NCBI GenBank assembly: GCA_020061355.1 | Contig: JAGUYK010000015.1 | Span: 62,001 to 126,000 of the forward strand | Reading direction: 5' to 3' | Length of the DNA stretch: 64,000 bases | From: Ignavibacteriales bacterium | Lineage (GTDB): Bacteria > Bacteroidota > Ignavibacteria > Ignavibacteriales > Melioribacteraceae | Part shown: piece by piece, positions 36,447-44,650 of the stretch | Layout of the letters: each line of letters opens with the position of its first letter | How positions within the stretch are numbered: the stretch's first letter is position 1 | Position numbers and translations under genes: made by a program | The notes under the pieces: generated by a model | Seen by the model: the letters and a program-made list of their open reading frames with translations, nothing else | What the model was told of the DNA's origin: nothing | Databases searched by the model: none

Positions 36447-37271
36447 ATGATGAGTAAATTTATGACAGCCCAACAAAAACTAAAAAATAAAATTGAAAAC
36501 GGACTGCATCTCTGCGTAGGGCTTGATACCGATATTACAAAAATTCCCAAACACCTTTTTAGCAGTGATAACCCGGTAACAGAATTCAATAAAATAATTA
36601 TTGAAAATACATATGAACATGCAGCAGCATATAAAATTAATTTCGCATTCTATGAAAAAGACGGATCAAAGGGATTAGATAATATTTTAGAAACATTAAC
36701 TTTTTTCCCATCGAAAGATCCCTTATTAATTGCAGATGCTAAACGAGGGGATATTGGAAATACCTCCCAAATGTATGCCAAGTCGGTTTTCGAACATTTC
36801 GGTTTTGATGCTGTTACACTTCATCCTTATATGGGATTCGATTCTCTTGAACCGTTCCTGAATTATTCTGACAAAATTAATTTTATACTTGCCTTAACCT
36901 CCAATCCCGGATCTAATGATTTTGAAAAGCTCAAATTGGAAGACGGACAATACTTATATCAGAAAGTTATCAAGTCTATTAAGGAATGGAATAAAAAGAA
37001 TAACTGCGGAATTGTATTTGGCGCAACTAATTTGTCTGAACTTCAGAGCAATATTAAAGATTTCGGCGATATGCCAGTTCTTCTTCCGGGCTTCGGCTCT
37101 CAAGGTGGAAATCTGGAAGAAGTTGTAAGGACATTCTATTCTAATAACAATAATAATTTTATTATCAATGTTAGTAGGGCTCTTATCTATTGCAATGGTT
37201 CCCCGGGATTTGGTAAAAATGTCTCAGATTCTATACAGCAACTAAATGAGGAGATTAAAAAAATAATCTAG
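36447..37271 (+). CDS. pyrF: Orotidine 5'-phosphate decarboxylase, type 2
   Basis: Decarboxylates OMP to UMP, the last step of pyrimidine synthesis. 274 residues, the longer type 2 form. The signature DAKRGDIGNTSQMYA has catalytic Asp97-Lys99-Asp102. GLDTDITKIPKHLF at the N-terminus, HPYMGFDSLEPF and LLPGFGSQGGNLEEV for phosphate binding are also typical. ATGs at 36447, 36450 and 36462 are all possible; none has a strong ribosome site. It probably shares the rodA transcript. Confidence 0.94.
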   Translation: MMSKFMTAQQKLKNKIENGLHLCVGLDTDITKIPKHLFSSDNPVTEFNKIIIENTYEHAAAYKINFAFYEKDGSKGLDNILETLTFFPSKDPLLIADAKRGDIGNTSQMYAKSVFEHFGFDAVTLHPYMGFDSLEPFLNYSDKINFILALTSNPGSNDFEKLKLEDGQYLYQKVIKSIKEWNKKNNCGIVFGATNLSELQSNIKDFGDMPVLLPGFGSQGGNLEEVVRTFYSNNNNNFIINVSRALIYCNGSPGFGKNVSDSIQQLNEEIKKII

Positions 37272-37371
37272 ATCGTTTATAGCATTTAGAATATTTTAAT
37301 ATTAATTTGAACCAGAGATTCAAAGCAGCGTCATCAGATTAGTCGTAATTTATTACAAACTCATATGGGCT

Positions 37372-38853
37372 ATGAGTTCTGAAATTAAAATCCCAGAAAA
37401 CTTGCTGTATGAAGTATGGCAAAAACAGAATTACAAGTCTCCTCTTAAAACCGAGTCGGGAGAAGAAATATCAATTCTCGATTCCGGTTTCCGCAATAAC
37501 GATCTAGCCGGACCTGATTTCAAGAATGCTCGCATTAGAATTGGAAACCTGACTTTTGTTGGTGATATTGAGATTGATTGCAATTATACCGATTGGAAAA
37601 GTCATGGTCATAATATTGATAACAAGTATAATAGTATAATTCTGCACGCAGCATTACATAATAAAAATAACCAATCGTATGTTTATACCCGGAATGGAAG
37701 AAAAGTACATTCAATATGCCTTTCCCATTTTATTGAAAAAGATTTGTTTGAAAATCTAAAGTATAATCTGGCTGAAACAAGTGAAGAAGAATACAGCAAA
37801 TTAAAATGTTCCGGTTCATCAGTGCCAATTTCTCTTGAAGTCAAGCAAAAGTTTCTTTCTCAACTGGGTATGGAAAGATTTCATAAGAAATGTAAGAGAA
37901 TTTACGAGAGATTAAAAGAGCTCCAATTTCTAGATGAATTGAATATTAAAGAACCTGTTATTGCTTATGATTTAACACCACAATTTCATGAAAAGAAATT
38001 CAAGCACTCCGACTTTTCAAACAAAGAACTTTGGCAGCAACTTTTTTATGAATTGGTTTTTGAAGCACTGGGATATTCCAAAAATAAAGTACAAATGACG
38101 GAATTATCACAAACGGCTAATATTAATTTTCTAAAGAAAATTGAAAAAGACGGCATTATTGTCGATAAGTACGAAGCTTTTTTGCTTTATATAAGCGGCT
38201 TGATTAAACCATCGGATAAAATTAGTCATCAGGATTCTAAAGAATATATCGAACGAATCTTACTAAACTGGAATACGATAAAGCCGTTTTATGATGGAAA
38301 GTATATGGAAGAATCCCATTGGCATTTCTTTAGGTTACGTCCTCAAAACTTCCCGACAATACGAATTGCAGCCGGTGCAAGAATACTGAAAGAGATCATG
38401 TATGGAAGCTTAATAAACATAATAGCAAAAAAAATTTCTGAAATTCATAATCTCACTGTATTAATAAATTCACTCCGTTCCCTATTTGTTATAAAATCTG
38501 ATGGATTCTGGAAAAATCATTATGTAATTGATCAATCCTCAAACGGCGAAATTAAATACTTTGTCGGTGCAACCCGTGCCGATGAGATAGTAGTGAATGT
38601 GGTCTTACCATTTTTTGCGGTTTATTTTGAAATATTCGGAAATCAGAATGTTACAAAGAAGATTTTAAAGGTATATTCTATTTATGAACAACGTTCAGAA
38701 AACCTGATTGTTACCGATGTGGGTAAATCTCTCAATATGACAGAACAATTTAAAAAAACTATTATAGCTCAGGGAATGATTGACCTTTTCCGAAATTTTT
38801 GTTCCAAGAATAAATGTCTTGAATGTGAAATAGGGAAAACAATTTTTAATTAG
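37372..38853 (+). CDS. DUF2851 family protein
   Basis: A 493-residue cytosolic protein of unknown function, conserved in Bacteroidota and Chlorobi. Recognisable family features are LYEVWQKQNYKSPLKTESG at the start, GFRNNDLAGPDFKNARIRIG, and FVGDIEIDCNYTDWKSHGHN. This beta-rich first part holds several conserved His and Asp residues. The long helical second part ends in a cysteine cluster (CSKNKCLEC), a possible metal site. ATG 37372 follows 100 bp of spacer with no clear promoter. Its 3' end overlaps the bfn gene on the other strand by four bases. Confidence 0.85.
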   Translation: MSSEIKIPENLLYEVWQKQNYKSPLKTESGEEISILDSGFRNNDLAGPDFKNARIRIGNLTFVGDIEIDCNYTDWKSHGHNIDNKYNSIILHAALHNKNNQSYVYTRNGRKVHSICLSHFIEKDLFENLKYNLAETSEEEYSKLKCSGSSVPISLEVKQKFLSQLGMERFHKKCKRIYERLKELQFLDELNIKEPVIAYDLTPQFHEKKFKHSDFSNKELWQQLFYELVFEALGYSKNKVQMTELSQTANINFLKKIEKDGIIVDKYEAFLLYISGLIKPSDKISHQDSKEYIERILLNWNTIKPFYDGKYMEESHWHFFRLRPQNFPTIRIAAGARILKEIMYGSLINIIAKKISEIHNLTVLINSLRSLFVIKSDGFWKNHYVIDQSSNGEIKYFVGATRADEIVVNVVLPFFAVYFEIFGNQNVTKKILKVYSIYEQRSENLIVTDVGKSLNMTEQFKKTIIAQGMIDLFRNFCSKNKCLECEIGKTIFN

Positions 38854-39452
38854 TTTTGCGTACCGCTAAGTTTAGTAATCTCATCTCTAATTTTTGCAGC
38901 CCTTTCGTAATCCTCTTTTTCAATAGCTTCTCTTAATTGATCTTGCAGTTGCGCTAACTTTGTTTCGGGAATATTTTTTTTGCCAGGTTTGTTTTCTGAT
39001 AGTGCAGGACCTGGAACATCCTGGTCCTCATCTGCATCTTCACTTGATGGAACGAATGAAGCAATACGCATAACTTCTTCTGCAACATACAGCGGGGCAC
39101 CGGTTCTGACCGCTAAGGCAATGGCATCACTGGGTCTGGAATCAATTTCATTGGAAAGTGTAGCAACTTCAATTTTTATTTTTGCATAGAATGTATTTTC
39201 TCTCAATTCATCAATTATAATTTCTGAAACGGTAGCACCTAAATTATCAATTATACTTTTGAGCAGGTCGTGTGTTAAAGGTCTTGGTGGTTTTATTCCT
39301 TCCATTTCCAGAGCAATTGATTGGGCTTCGAATGAACCGATGATAATAGGAAGCCTCCTGACTCCAAATACTTCTTTTAGAAGGAGTGCATAGGCTCCAC
39401 CAGCCGATGGGCTGGCGGATAATCCTAATATTTCTACCTGAATTTTACTCAA
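38850..39452 (-). CDS. Bifunctional nuclease (DUF151) domain protein with UVR motif
   Basis: A 200-residue protein joining a bifunctional-nuclease domain to a UVR motif. The first 130 residues match the BFN fold: GLSASPSAGGAYALLLKE, RLPIIIGSFEAQSIALEMEG, PRPLTHDLL and EIDSRPSDAIALAVRTGAP. After an acidic linker, LAQLQDQLREAIEKEDYERA plus AAKIRDEI forms a UVR helix pair, as used for UvrB-UvrC or McsA contacts. Plant and thermophile relatives have nuclease activity; the bacterial role is unproven. It lies five bases downstream of etfA and is probably co-transcribed with it. Confidence 0.9.
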   Translation of the reverse strand: MSKIQVEILGLSASPSAGGAYALLLKEVFGVRRLPIIIGSFEAQSIALEMEGIKPPRPLTHDLLKSIIDNLGATVSEIIIDELRENTFYAKIKIEVATLSNEIDSRPSDAIALAVRTGAPLYVAEEVMRIASFVPSSEDADEDQDVPGPALSENKPGKKNIPETKLAQLQDQLREAIEKEDYERAAKIRDEITKLSGTQN

Positions 39453-39457
39453 CTTTA

Positions 39458-40426
39458 TTACGATTTAATTTTTTTAATTTCTTCGATTAATGCCGGAATA
39501 ACTTCAAATATATCACCTACAATTCCATAATCTGCAACCTGGAAAATTGGTGCGTCTTTATCCTTGTTTATTGCAACAATATATTTGGAAGAACGCATAC
39601 CGGCTAAATGCTGAATTGCGCCTGAAATTCCAAGTGCAATATACAAAGTAGGTGAGACTGTTTTACCTGTTTGACCAACTTGTTCACCGTGGGGTCTCCA
39701 TCCGGCATCAACAACTGCCCGTGAGGCACCGGGTGCTGCTCCTAACAATTGAGATAATTCTTCAACAAGATTGAAATGCTCCGGTCCCTTCATACCTCTT
39801 CCACCTGATACAATGATTTCGGCTTCGGCAACATCCAATTTACCTTCCGATTTTTTAATCTCAGTAACTTTGGTCGATAAATCTGGGCTATTAATATTTA
39901 CAATCGAAACTTCCGACTTCGTATCACCTGGAATACCGGGATTGAAAACATTCGGTCTAAGAGTAAATACTTTTGATGCGCTGGTCAGTTTTACATCTAT
40001 TAATACTTTTCCCGCGTATATAGGTCGAGTTACAATTATCTCATTATTCTGAACTTCCAATGCCGTACAATCCATTGCTATACCGGCATCTAACTTTGCT
40101 GCCAACCGTGGTGCTAAGTCTTTCCCTAGACTTGTATTCGGAAATAAAATGATGGAAGATTCTGTCTCTTTAGCAAAATCAAAAAGTATTTTTGAATAAG
40201 CACTAGGTGAATAATTAATCAATTCAGAATTTTTAAAGTGTTTGACATTTGATACCCCATAATTCCCAATTGATTCCAGATTTTCTATTTCATCTCCGAT
40301 AGCTACAGCTTCAACCTGGTATGAGAGTTTGGCTGCAATACCAGCAGCTACACGGACAGCTTCATAAGATGCTTTTTTGATTTGTCCGTTTCTTTGCTCA
40401 ATGAAAACTAATATTTTATTAGCCAT
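39458..40426 (-). CDS. etfA: Electron transfer flavoprotein, alpha subunit
   Basis: Large ETF subunit that carries the redox-active FAD and passes electrons from acyl-CoA dehydrogenases to the respiratory chain. 322 residues; ATG 40426 is chosen because GAGGTG lies five to ten bases upstream, whereas GTG 40432 overlaps that site. The C-terminal FAD domain is clear: IIVSGGRGMKGPEHF, SRAVVDAGWRPHGEQVGQTG, LYIALGISGAIQHLAGM and INKDKDAPIFQVADYGIVGD. It follows etfB by eight bases. The canonical non-bifurcating form is more likely than the bifurcating FixB type, judged from sequence alone. Confidence 0.95.
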   Translation of the reverse strand: MANKILVFIEQRNGQIKKASYEAVRVAAGIAAKLSYQVEAVAIGDEIENLESIGNYGVSNVKHFKNSELINYSPSAYSKILFDFAKETESSIILFPNTSLGKDLAPRLAAKLDAGIAMDCTALEVQNNEIIVTRPIYAGKVLIDVKLTSASKVFTLRPNVFNPGIPGDTKSEVSIVNINSPDLSTKVTEIKKSEGKLDVAEAEIIVSGGRGMKGPEHFNLVEELSQLLGAAPGASRAVVDAGWRPHGEQVGQTGKTVSPTLYIALGISGAIQHLAGMRSSKYIVAINKDKDAPIFQVADYGIVGDIFEVIPALIEEIKKIKS

Positions 40427-40434
40427 GTTCACCT

Positions 40435-41181
40435 CTAAATGACTTTGGCTTCTTCACGAAGCAGTCTAACTAATTCCGGTACCGCACTGGCATCTGTACC
40501 AATTATCTTTCCGGCTTGCTTTGGTGCGGGTCTCTTAAATGAAACTATTTCGATATAATTATTTGCCGCATCGACAGTTTTTTCTTCAATAACTTTTTTC
40601 TTAGCAGTCATTATTCCTTTTAAAGATGCATATCGCGGTTCATTCAATCCTTTTTGAGCTGTTATTACTGCAGGAAGCGAAGTCTTAATTACTTCTTTGC
40701 CACCCTCAATTTCACGCTCACAAATTACTTTGCTACCATCCAATTTAAAGTCTACGGCAACAGAAATACAATTGTAACCAAGTAATTCTGCGGTAAGCTG
40801 ACCGACAACCGAATTGTCATAATCGACTGATTGCTTACCGAAAAAAACTAATTCGGCATTGTGCAATTTTATTTCACTAGCTAATGCTTTTGCAACCGAA
40901 AGCGAATCTCTATATGATTCATCTTTCAAGAGCACAGCGTTATCTATACCCATTGCTAATGCTTTGCGGAGTGTTTCCTTGTTTGCTTCAGGGCCAAGAC
41001 TAATAGCAATTGTTTCTCCTCCAAATTTTTCTTTCGTTTTAAGAGCCTCCTCTATTGCAAATTCGTCGTATGGGTTAACAACGTAAGTTACTCCAGACGG
41101 GTCAATCCCTTTTCCATCACCGCTTATATTTATCTTTGCAGCGGTATCCGGGACATGACTGACACAAACAGCAATTTTCAT
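40435..41181 (-). CDS. etfB: Electron transfer flavoprotein, beta subunit
   Basis: Small ETF subunit, 248 residues, partner of EtfA. Features: AVCVSHVPDTAAKINI at the start, VVNPYDEFAIEEAL, the nucleotide-binding stretch ISLGPEANKETLRKALAMGI, and GKQSVDYDNSVVGQLTAELLG. The C-terminal arm (KRPAPKQAGKIIG and after) wraps EtfA in known structures. CGGAGGAT is a strong ribosome site before ATG 41181. First gene of etfB-etfA-bfn; it diverges from clpS. The acyl-CoA synthetase at 46198 fits fatty-acid oxidation, but no dehydrogenase is in the window. Confidence 0.96.
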   Translation of the reverse strand: MKIAVCVSHVPDTAAKINISGDGKGIDPSGVTYVVNPYDEFAIEEALKTKEKFGGETIAISLGPEANKETLRKALAMGIDNAVLLKDESYRDSLSVAKALASEIKLHNAELVFFGKQSVDYDNSVVGQLTAELLGYNCISVAVDFKLDGSKVICEREIEGGKEVIKTSLPAVITAQKGLNEPRYASLKGIMTAKKKVIEEKTVDAANNYIEIVSFKRPAPKQAGKIIGTDASAVPELVRLLREEAKVI

Positions 41182-41301
41182 CGATCCTCCGGAAAATTAG
41201 TTTCTAATAATATTACAGTTTTAGATTTTCAAATCACAATATAAACAAAATTTATTTTTAGGGAGCAATTTTATAATTTGAAGTAAGAATCTGAATTATT
41301 T

Positions 41302-41589
41302 ATGCAAGAAGAAAACCCAACCGGGATGATAGAACCGGAAATAACTGATGAAACAATTATTGGTACACCATATAAAGTAATTCTTTATAACGATGATGTA
41401 CACTCGTTCGAAGAAGTTATTAATCAATTAATCAAAGCAATTAATTGCAATTTCGAAGATGCCCGTACTTTAACTTTTGAAGTGCATGTTAAGGGGAAAG
41501 CTATTGTCTTTACAGGTGAACTTACAAAATGTCTTAAAGTCTCTTCAATCCTTGAAGAAATCGGTCTTCATACTCAAATCGTTACATAA
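41302..41589 (+). CDS. clpS: ClpS-like Clp protease adaptor
   Basis: N-degron adaptor that delivers proteins with bulky N-terminal residues to a Clp ATPase. 95 residues, the usual size. A short disordered N-terminus precedes the fold. YKVILYNDDVHSFEEVINQL is the diagnostic start, with the N-degron-binding Asn-Asp-Asp; HVKGKAIVFTGELTKCLKVS covers the Clp-docking part. The partner ClpA or ClpC is not in the window. It diverges from etfB and is followed by 110 bp before the YchF-like gene. Confidence 0.9.
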   Translation: MQEENPTGMIEPEITDETIIGTPYKVILYNDDVHSFEEVINQLIKAINCNFEDARTLTFEVHVKGKAIVFTGELTKCLKVSSILEEIGLHTQIVT

Positions 41590-41700
41590 TACAGTAGAAT
41601 CGATACTCAATGTTAGAATTTTAATCAGGTACAAATTCAGATAAAAATAGTTATATTTCATCCCCATTTTTGTTGATAATCATAAATTTGAGATAATTAT

Positions 41701-42780
41701 ATGCAGATTGGATTTGTCGGGTTGCAGTATTCGGGCAAGACCTCACTTTTTAATACATTATCTAAAAGTGCATCACATGCACTGGTACAGAAAGAAGAAG
41801 CTACAATTGAAGTGGTGAAAGTTCCGGACGAGAGACTTGATAACCTTACTAAGATATTCAATCCCAAAAAACAGATAAATGCAACTATTGAAGTTTTTGA
41901 TATACCCGGACTTCGAATGTCTGAAGACAACAAAGTTAAAATCACTTCCACATTTCTAAATAGTGTAAGAAATAACGATGCTCTGTTTTATATTATCCGC
42001 GCTTTTAATGAAGAATCCGTTCCTCATCCAATGAATAGAGTTGATCCTTTTCAGGATATTAAATTTTTAGAAACAGAATTTTTGCTTTCGGATCTTGCCT
42101 TTTTAGAAACCCGAATTGAAAAACTTAAGAAGGAAGTTCAAAAATCGAAGGATGAAAAACTTAAAAGAGAAATTCCGGTTTTAGAAAAATGTTATGCCCA
42201 TTGCGAAAAGGAACAACCTCTTCGTTCACTTATTTTGGATGAGAATGATTTGAAACTACTTTCGGGTTATCAGTTACTTACACTTAAACCCTTAGCAATA
42301 GCTATTAATTATGACGAATCATCCATTCCGATTGTTGATGAGGAAATAATTACAATAAATTCGCAAATAGGAAATTCATTCGCTACCATTATCCCTTTCT
42401 TTGCAAAAATAGAGTTAGAGTTATCGCAGATGGGCCAGGAAGATCAATCGGTTTTTATGCAAGATTATGGGATCAAGGAATCTGCATTAAGTAAAATTTT
42501 AAGAACATCTTATGAATTATTAGGACTCCACTCCTTTTTTACTGTCGGGGAAGATGAATGCCGTGCATGGACTATTAAGAAAAATTTTAATGCCCAGCAG
42601 GCAGCTGGAGTAATTCATACGGATTTCTTTAATCGGTTTATCCGTGCTGAAGTAGTCCACTTTAATGATTTTATAATACATGGTTCATTTAATAAATGTA
42701 AAGAAGCCGGTGCATGGCGTCTGGAAGGGAAAGAATACATCGTTAAAGACGGTGATATTCTAAATATAAGACATAATTGA
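41701..42780 (+). CDS. YchF/DUF933-type P-loop ATPase, divergent
   Basis: A 359-residue Obg-family protein close in length to YchF, which binds ATP and associates with ribosomes. The P-loop is GLQYSGKTS at 7-15; canonical YchF has GLPNVGKST. Switch II is VFDIPGL in place of the usual VDIAGL. The base-recognition motif NYDE near 201 fits YchF's NxxE, which prefers ATP. The C-terminal TGS-like DUF933 domain is complete (SFFTVGEDECRAWTIKKNFN, AAGVIHTDFFNRFIRAEVV, KEYIVKDGDILNIRHN). typA follows after 11 bp. Probably functional but distant from the E. coli form. Confidence 0.85.
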   Translation: MQIGFVGLQYSGKTSLFNTLSKSASHALVQKEEATIEVVKVPDERLDNLTKIFNPKKQINATIEVFDIPGLRMSEDNKVKITSTFLNSVRNNDALFYIIRAFNEESVPHPMNRVDPFQDIKFLETEFLLSDLAFLETRIEKLKKEVQKSKDEKLKREIPVLEKCYAHCEKEQPLRSLILDENDLKLLSGYQLLTLKPLAIAINYDESSIPIVDEEIITINSQIGNSFATIIPFFAKIELELSQMGQEDQSVFMQDYGIKESALSKILRTSYELLGLHSFFTVGEDECRAWTIKKNFNAQQAAGVIHTDFFNRFIRAEVVHFNDFIIHGSFNKCKEAGAWRLEGKEYIVKDGDILNIRHN

Positions 42781-42791
42781 AAGGGTAAGTT

Positions 42792-44615
42792 TTGAAGATT
42801 AATAAGATTCGAAACCTCGGTATTATTGCACATGTTGATCATGGCAAGACTACTCTGGTTGATTACATGCTGAAGCAAACCGGTGCATGGAGAGAAAACC
42901 AGCAGGTAGAAACACGTGTCATGGATTCCAATCAGCTGGAGAAGGAAAGAGGAATAACAATTCTCGCAAAAAACTGCAGCATAAATTACAAAGGAATAAA
43001 AATTAATATTGTTGATACTCCCGGTCACGCAGACTTTGGCGGTGAAGTAGAACGGACACTTAGAATGGTAAATGGAGTACTACTTCTTGTTGATGCTGCA
43101 GAAGGTCCATTACCTCAAACAAAATTTGTCCTTAAAAAATCGCTTGACCTTGGATTAAAACCGATTGTCGTCATTAATAAAATAGATAGAAAAGATGCAA
43201 GACCGAACCAGGTGTTAAATGAAGTATTCGATCTTTTTGTTTCACTTGGAGCCAATGATGAGCAATTAGATTTTCCTTTTGTTTATGCTATAGCCAAACA
43301 AGGAATTGCAAAACTTCAGTTAGAGGATGAAACTAACAATCTAGAAGCTTTACTTGAGCAGATTGTAAAGCATGTTCCGCCACCAAGTGTCGTTGATGAA
43401 CCTTTCAGGATGCTTGTTTCGGCTATTGATTATAACGACTATTTAGGTAGAATTGGTATAGGAAGGATTAATAGCGGCAACATTACACTTGGTGATCAAG
43501 TAATTTTGATTTCAAGAGAAGGGCAGAAAATGACTTCCAAAATTTCCAAACTTTATGTATTTGAAAATATTAAACGCATTGAAGTAAACGAAATTACTGC
43601 CGGTGATATAGGTGCAATAGCAGGTATTGAAGATGTTGATATTGGCGATACAATTTGTCACACTGAAAACCAGGAGCCGCTTCCGTTCGTAGCTATTGAT
43701 GAACCTACTCTTACAATGAATTTTATAGTTAATAATTCACCGTTTGCAGGGCAGGAAGGGAAATATGTTACAACAAGAAATTTAATTGAACGTCTTGCAA
43801 AGGAATTAAAAACAAATGTAAGTCTTCGGGTTGAGATGACTCAATCGCCTGATATTTTCAAGGTTAGCGGAAGAGGAGAACTTCACCTTGCGATTCTTGT
43901 CGAGAATATGAGACGGGAAGGATTCGAATTTCAGTTGAGCAAACCCGAAGTCATTATGAAAAAAATTCATGATGTACTTTGTGAACCTTTTGAACATGTT
44001 ATTATTGATGTACCCGAAGAATTTGTCGGCGTAGTAATAGAAAAACTCGGTAAGCGCAAAGGTGAAATGAAAAACATGCTTACGTTCAATGATAATACTC
44101 GACTTGAATTTATTATCCCTGCCAGGGGATTAATTGGATACCGTTCAGAATTTATGACTGACACAAAAGGTACGGGAATACTCCATCACAATTTTCACAG
44201 TTACGAACCGTTTAAGGGAGAGATCAGCAGCAGAACTCGGGGTGCATTAATTTCCATGGATAATGGTGTATCTTCTGCCTATGCAATGTGGAAACTTCAA
44301 GAGAGATCATCATTTTTTATTGATGCGGGTAAGAAAGTATATGAAGGTATGGTCGTTGGTGAAAATTCCAGGGATAATGATATGCGCATTAATGTATGTA
44401 AAACAAAACAACTTACAAATATGCGGGCATCGGGTGCTGATGAAGCAATTAGATTGGAACCGCCTCGGCTGCTAACACTTGAAATGGCAATTGAATGGAT
44501 TAATGATGATGAATATGTTGAAGTTACTCCTGAAAATATTAGGATCAGAAAAAAATATCTTACAGAGCTCGATAAAAAGAATGCTCGGCTTGCAGAGAAG
44601 CAATTTGCTCTTTAA
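42792..44615 (+). CDS. typA: Ribosome-associated translational GTPase TypA/BipA
   Basis: GTPase of the EF-G/LepA group that acts in 50S assembly and stress adaptation. 607 residues, full length. TTG start at 42792 after AAAGGGTAAG. G motifs: AHVDHGKTT at 13-21, RGITILAKN (G2), DTPGHADFGGEVE (G3), NKIDRKDARP (G4). The C-terminal part holds RGELHLAILVENMRREG, SRTRGALISMDNGVSSAYAM and the BipA-specific end NVCKTKQLTNMRASGADEAI. It lies 11 bp after the YchF-like gene, so two ribosome-linked NTPases are probably co-expressed. Confidence 0.97.
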   Translation: MKINKIRNLGIIAHVDHGKTTLVDYMLKQTGAWRENQQVETRVMDSNQLEKERGITILAKNCSINYKGIKINIVDTPGHADFGGEVERTLRMVNGVLLLVDAAEGPLPQTKFVLKKSLDLGLKPIVVINKIDRKDARPNQVLNEVFDLFVSLGANDEQLDFPFVYAIAKQGIAKLQLEDETNNLEALLEQIVKHVPPPSVVDEPFRMLVSAIDYNDYLGRIGIGRINSGNITLGDQVILISREGQKMTSKISKLYVFENIKRIEVNEITAGDIGAIAGIEDVDIGDTICHTENQEPLPFVAIDEPTLTMNFIVNNSPFAGQEGKYVTTRNLIERLAKELKTNVSLRVEMTQSPDIFKVSGRGELHLAILVENMRREGFEFQLSKPEVIMKKIHDVLCEPFEHVIIDVPEEFVGVVIEKLGKRKGEMKNMLTFNDNTRLEFIIPARGLIGYRSEFMTDTKGTGILHHNFHSYEPFKGEISSRTRGALISMDNGVSSAYAMWKLQERSSFFIDAGKKVYEGMVVGENSRDNDMRINVCKTKQLTNMRASGADEAIRLEPPRLLTLEMAIEWINDDEYVEVTPENIRIRKKYLTELDKKNARLAEKQFAL

Positions 44616-44650
44616 ATTAAACTTTGAATTATGTTAATTAGTGAGGAAAT

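Noticed and set aside
42615..43028. 137-codon minus-strand frame across the ychF-typA junction
   Set aside because: It lies opposite two clear genes and resembles nothing; the overlap with conserved P-loop codons explains the open frame.
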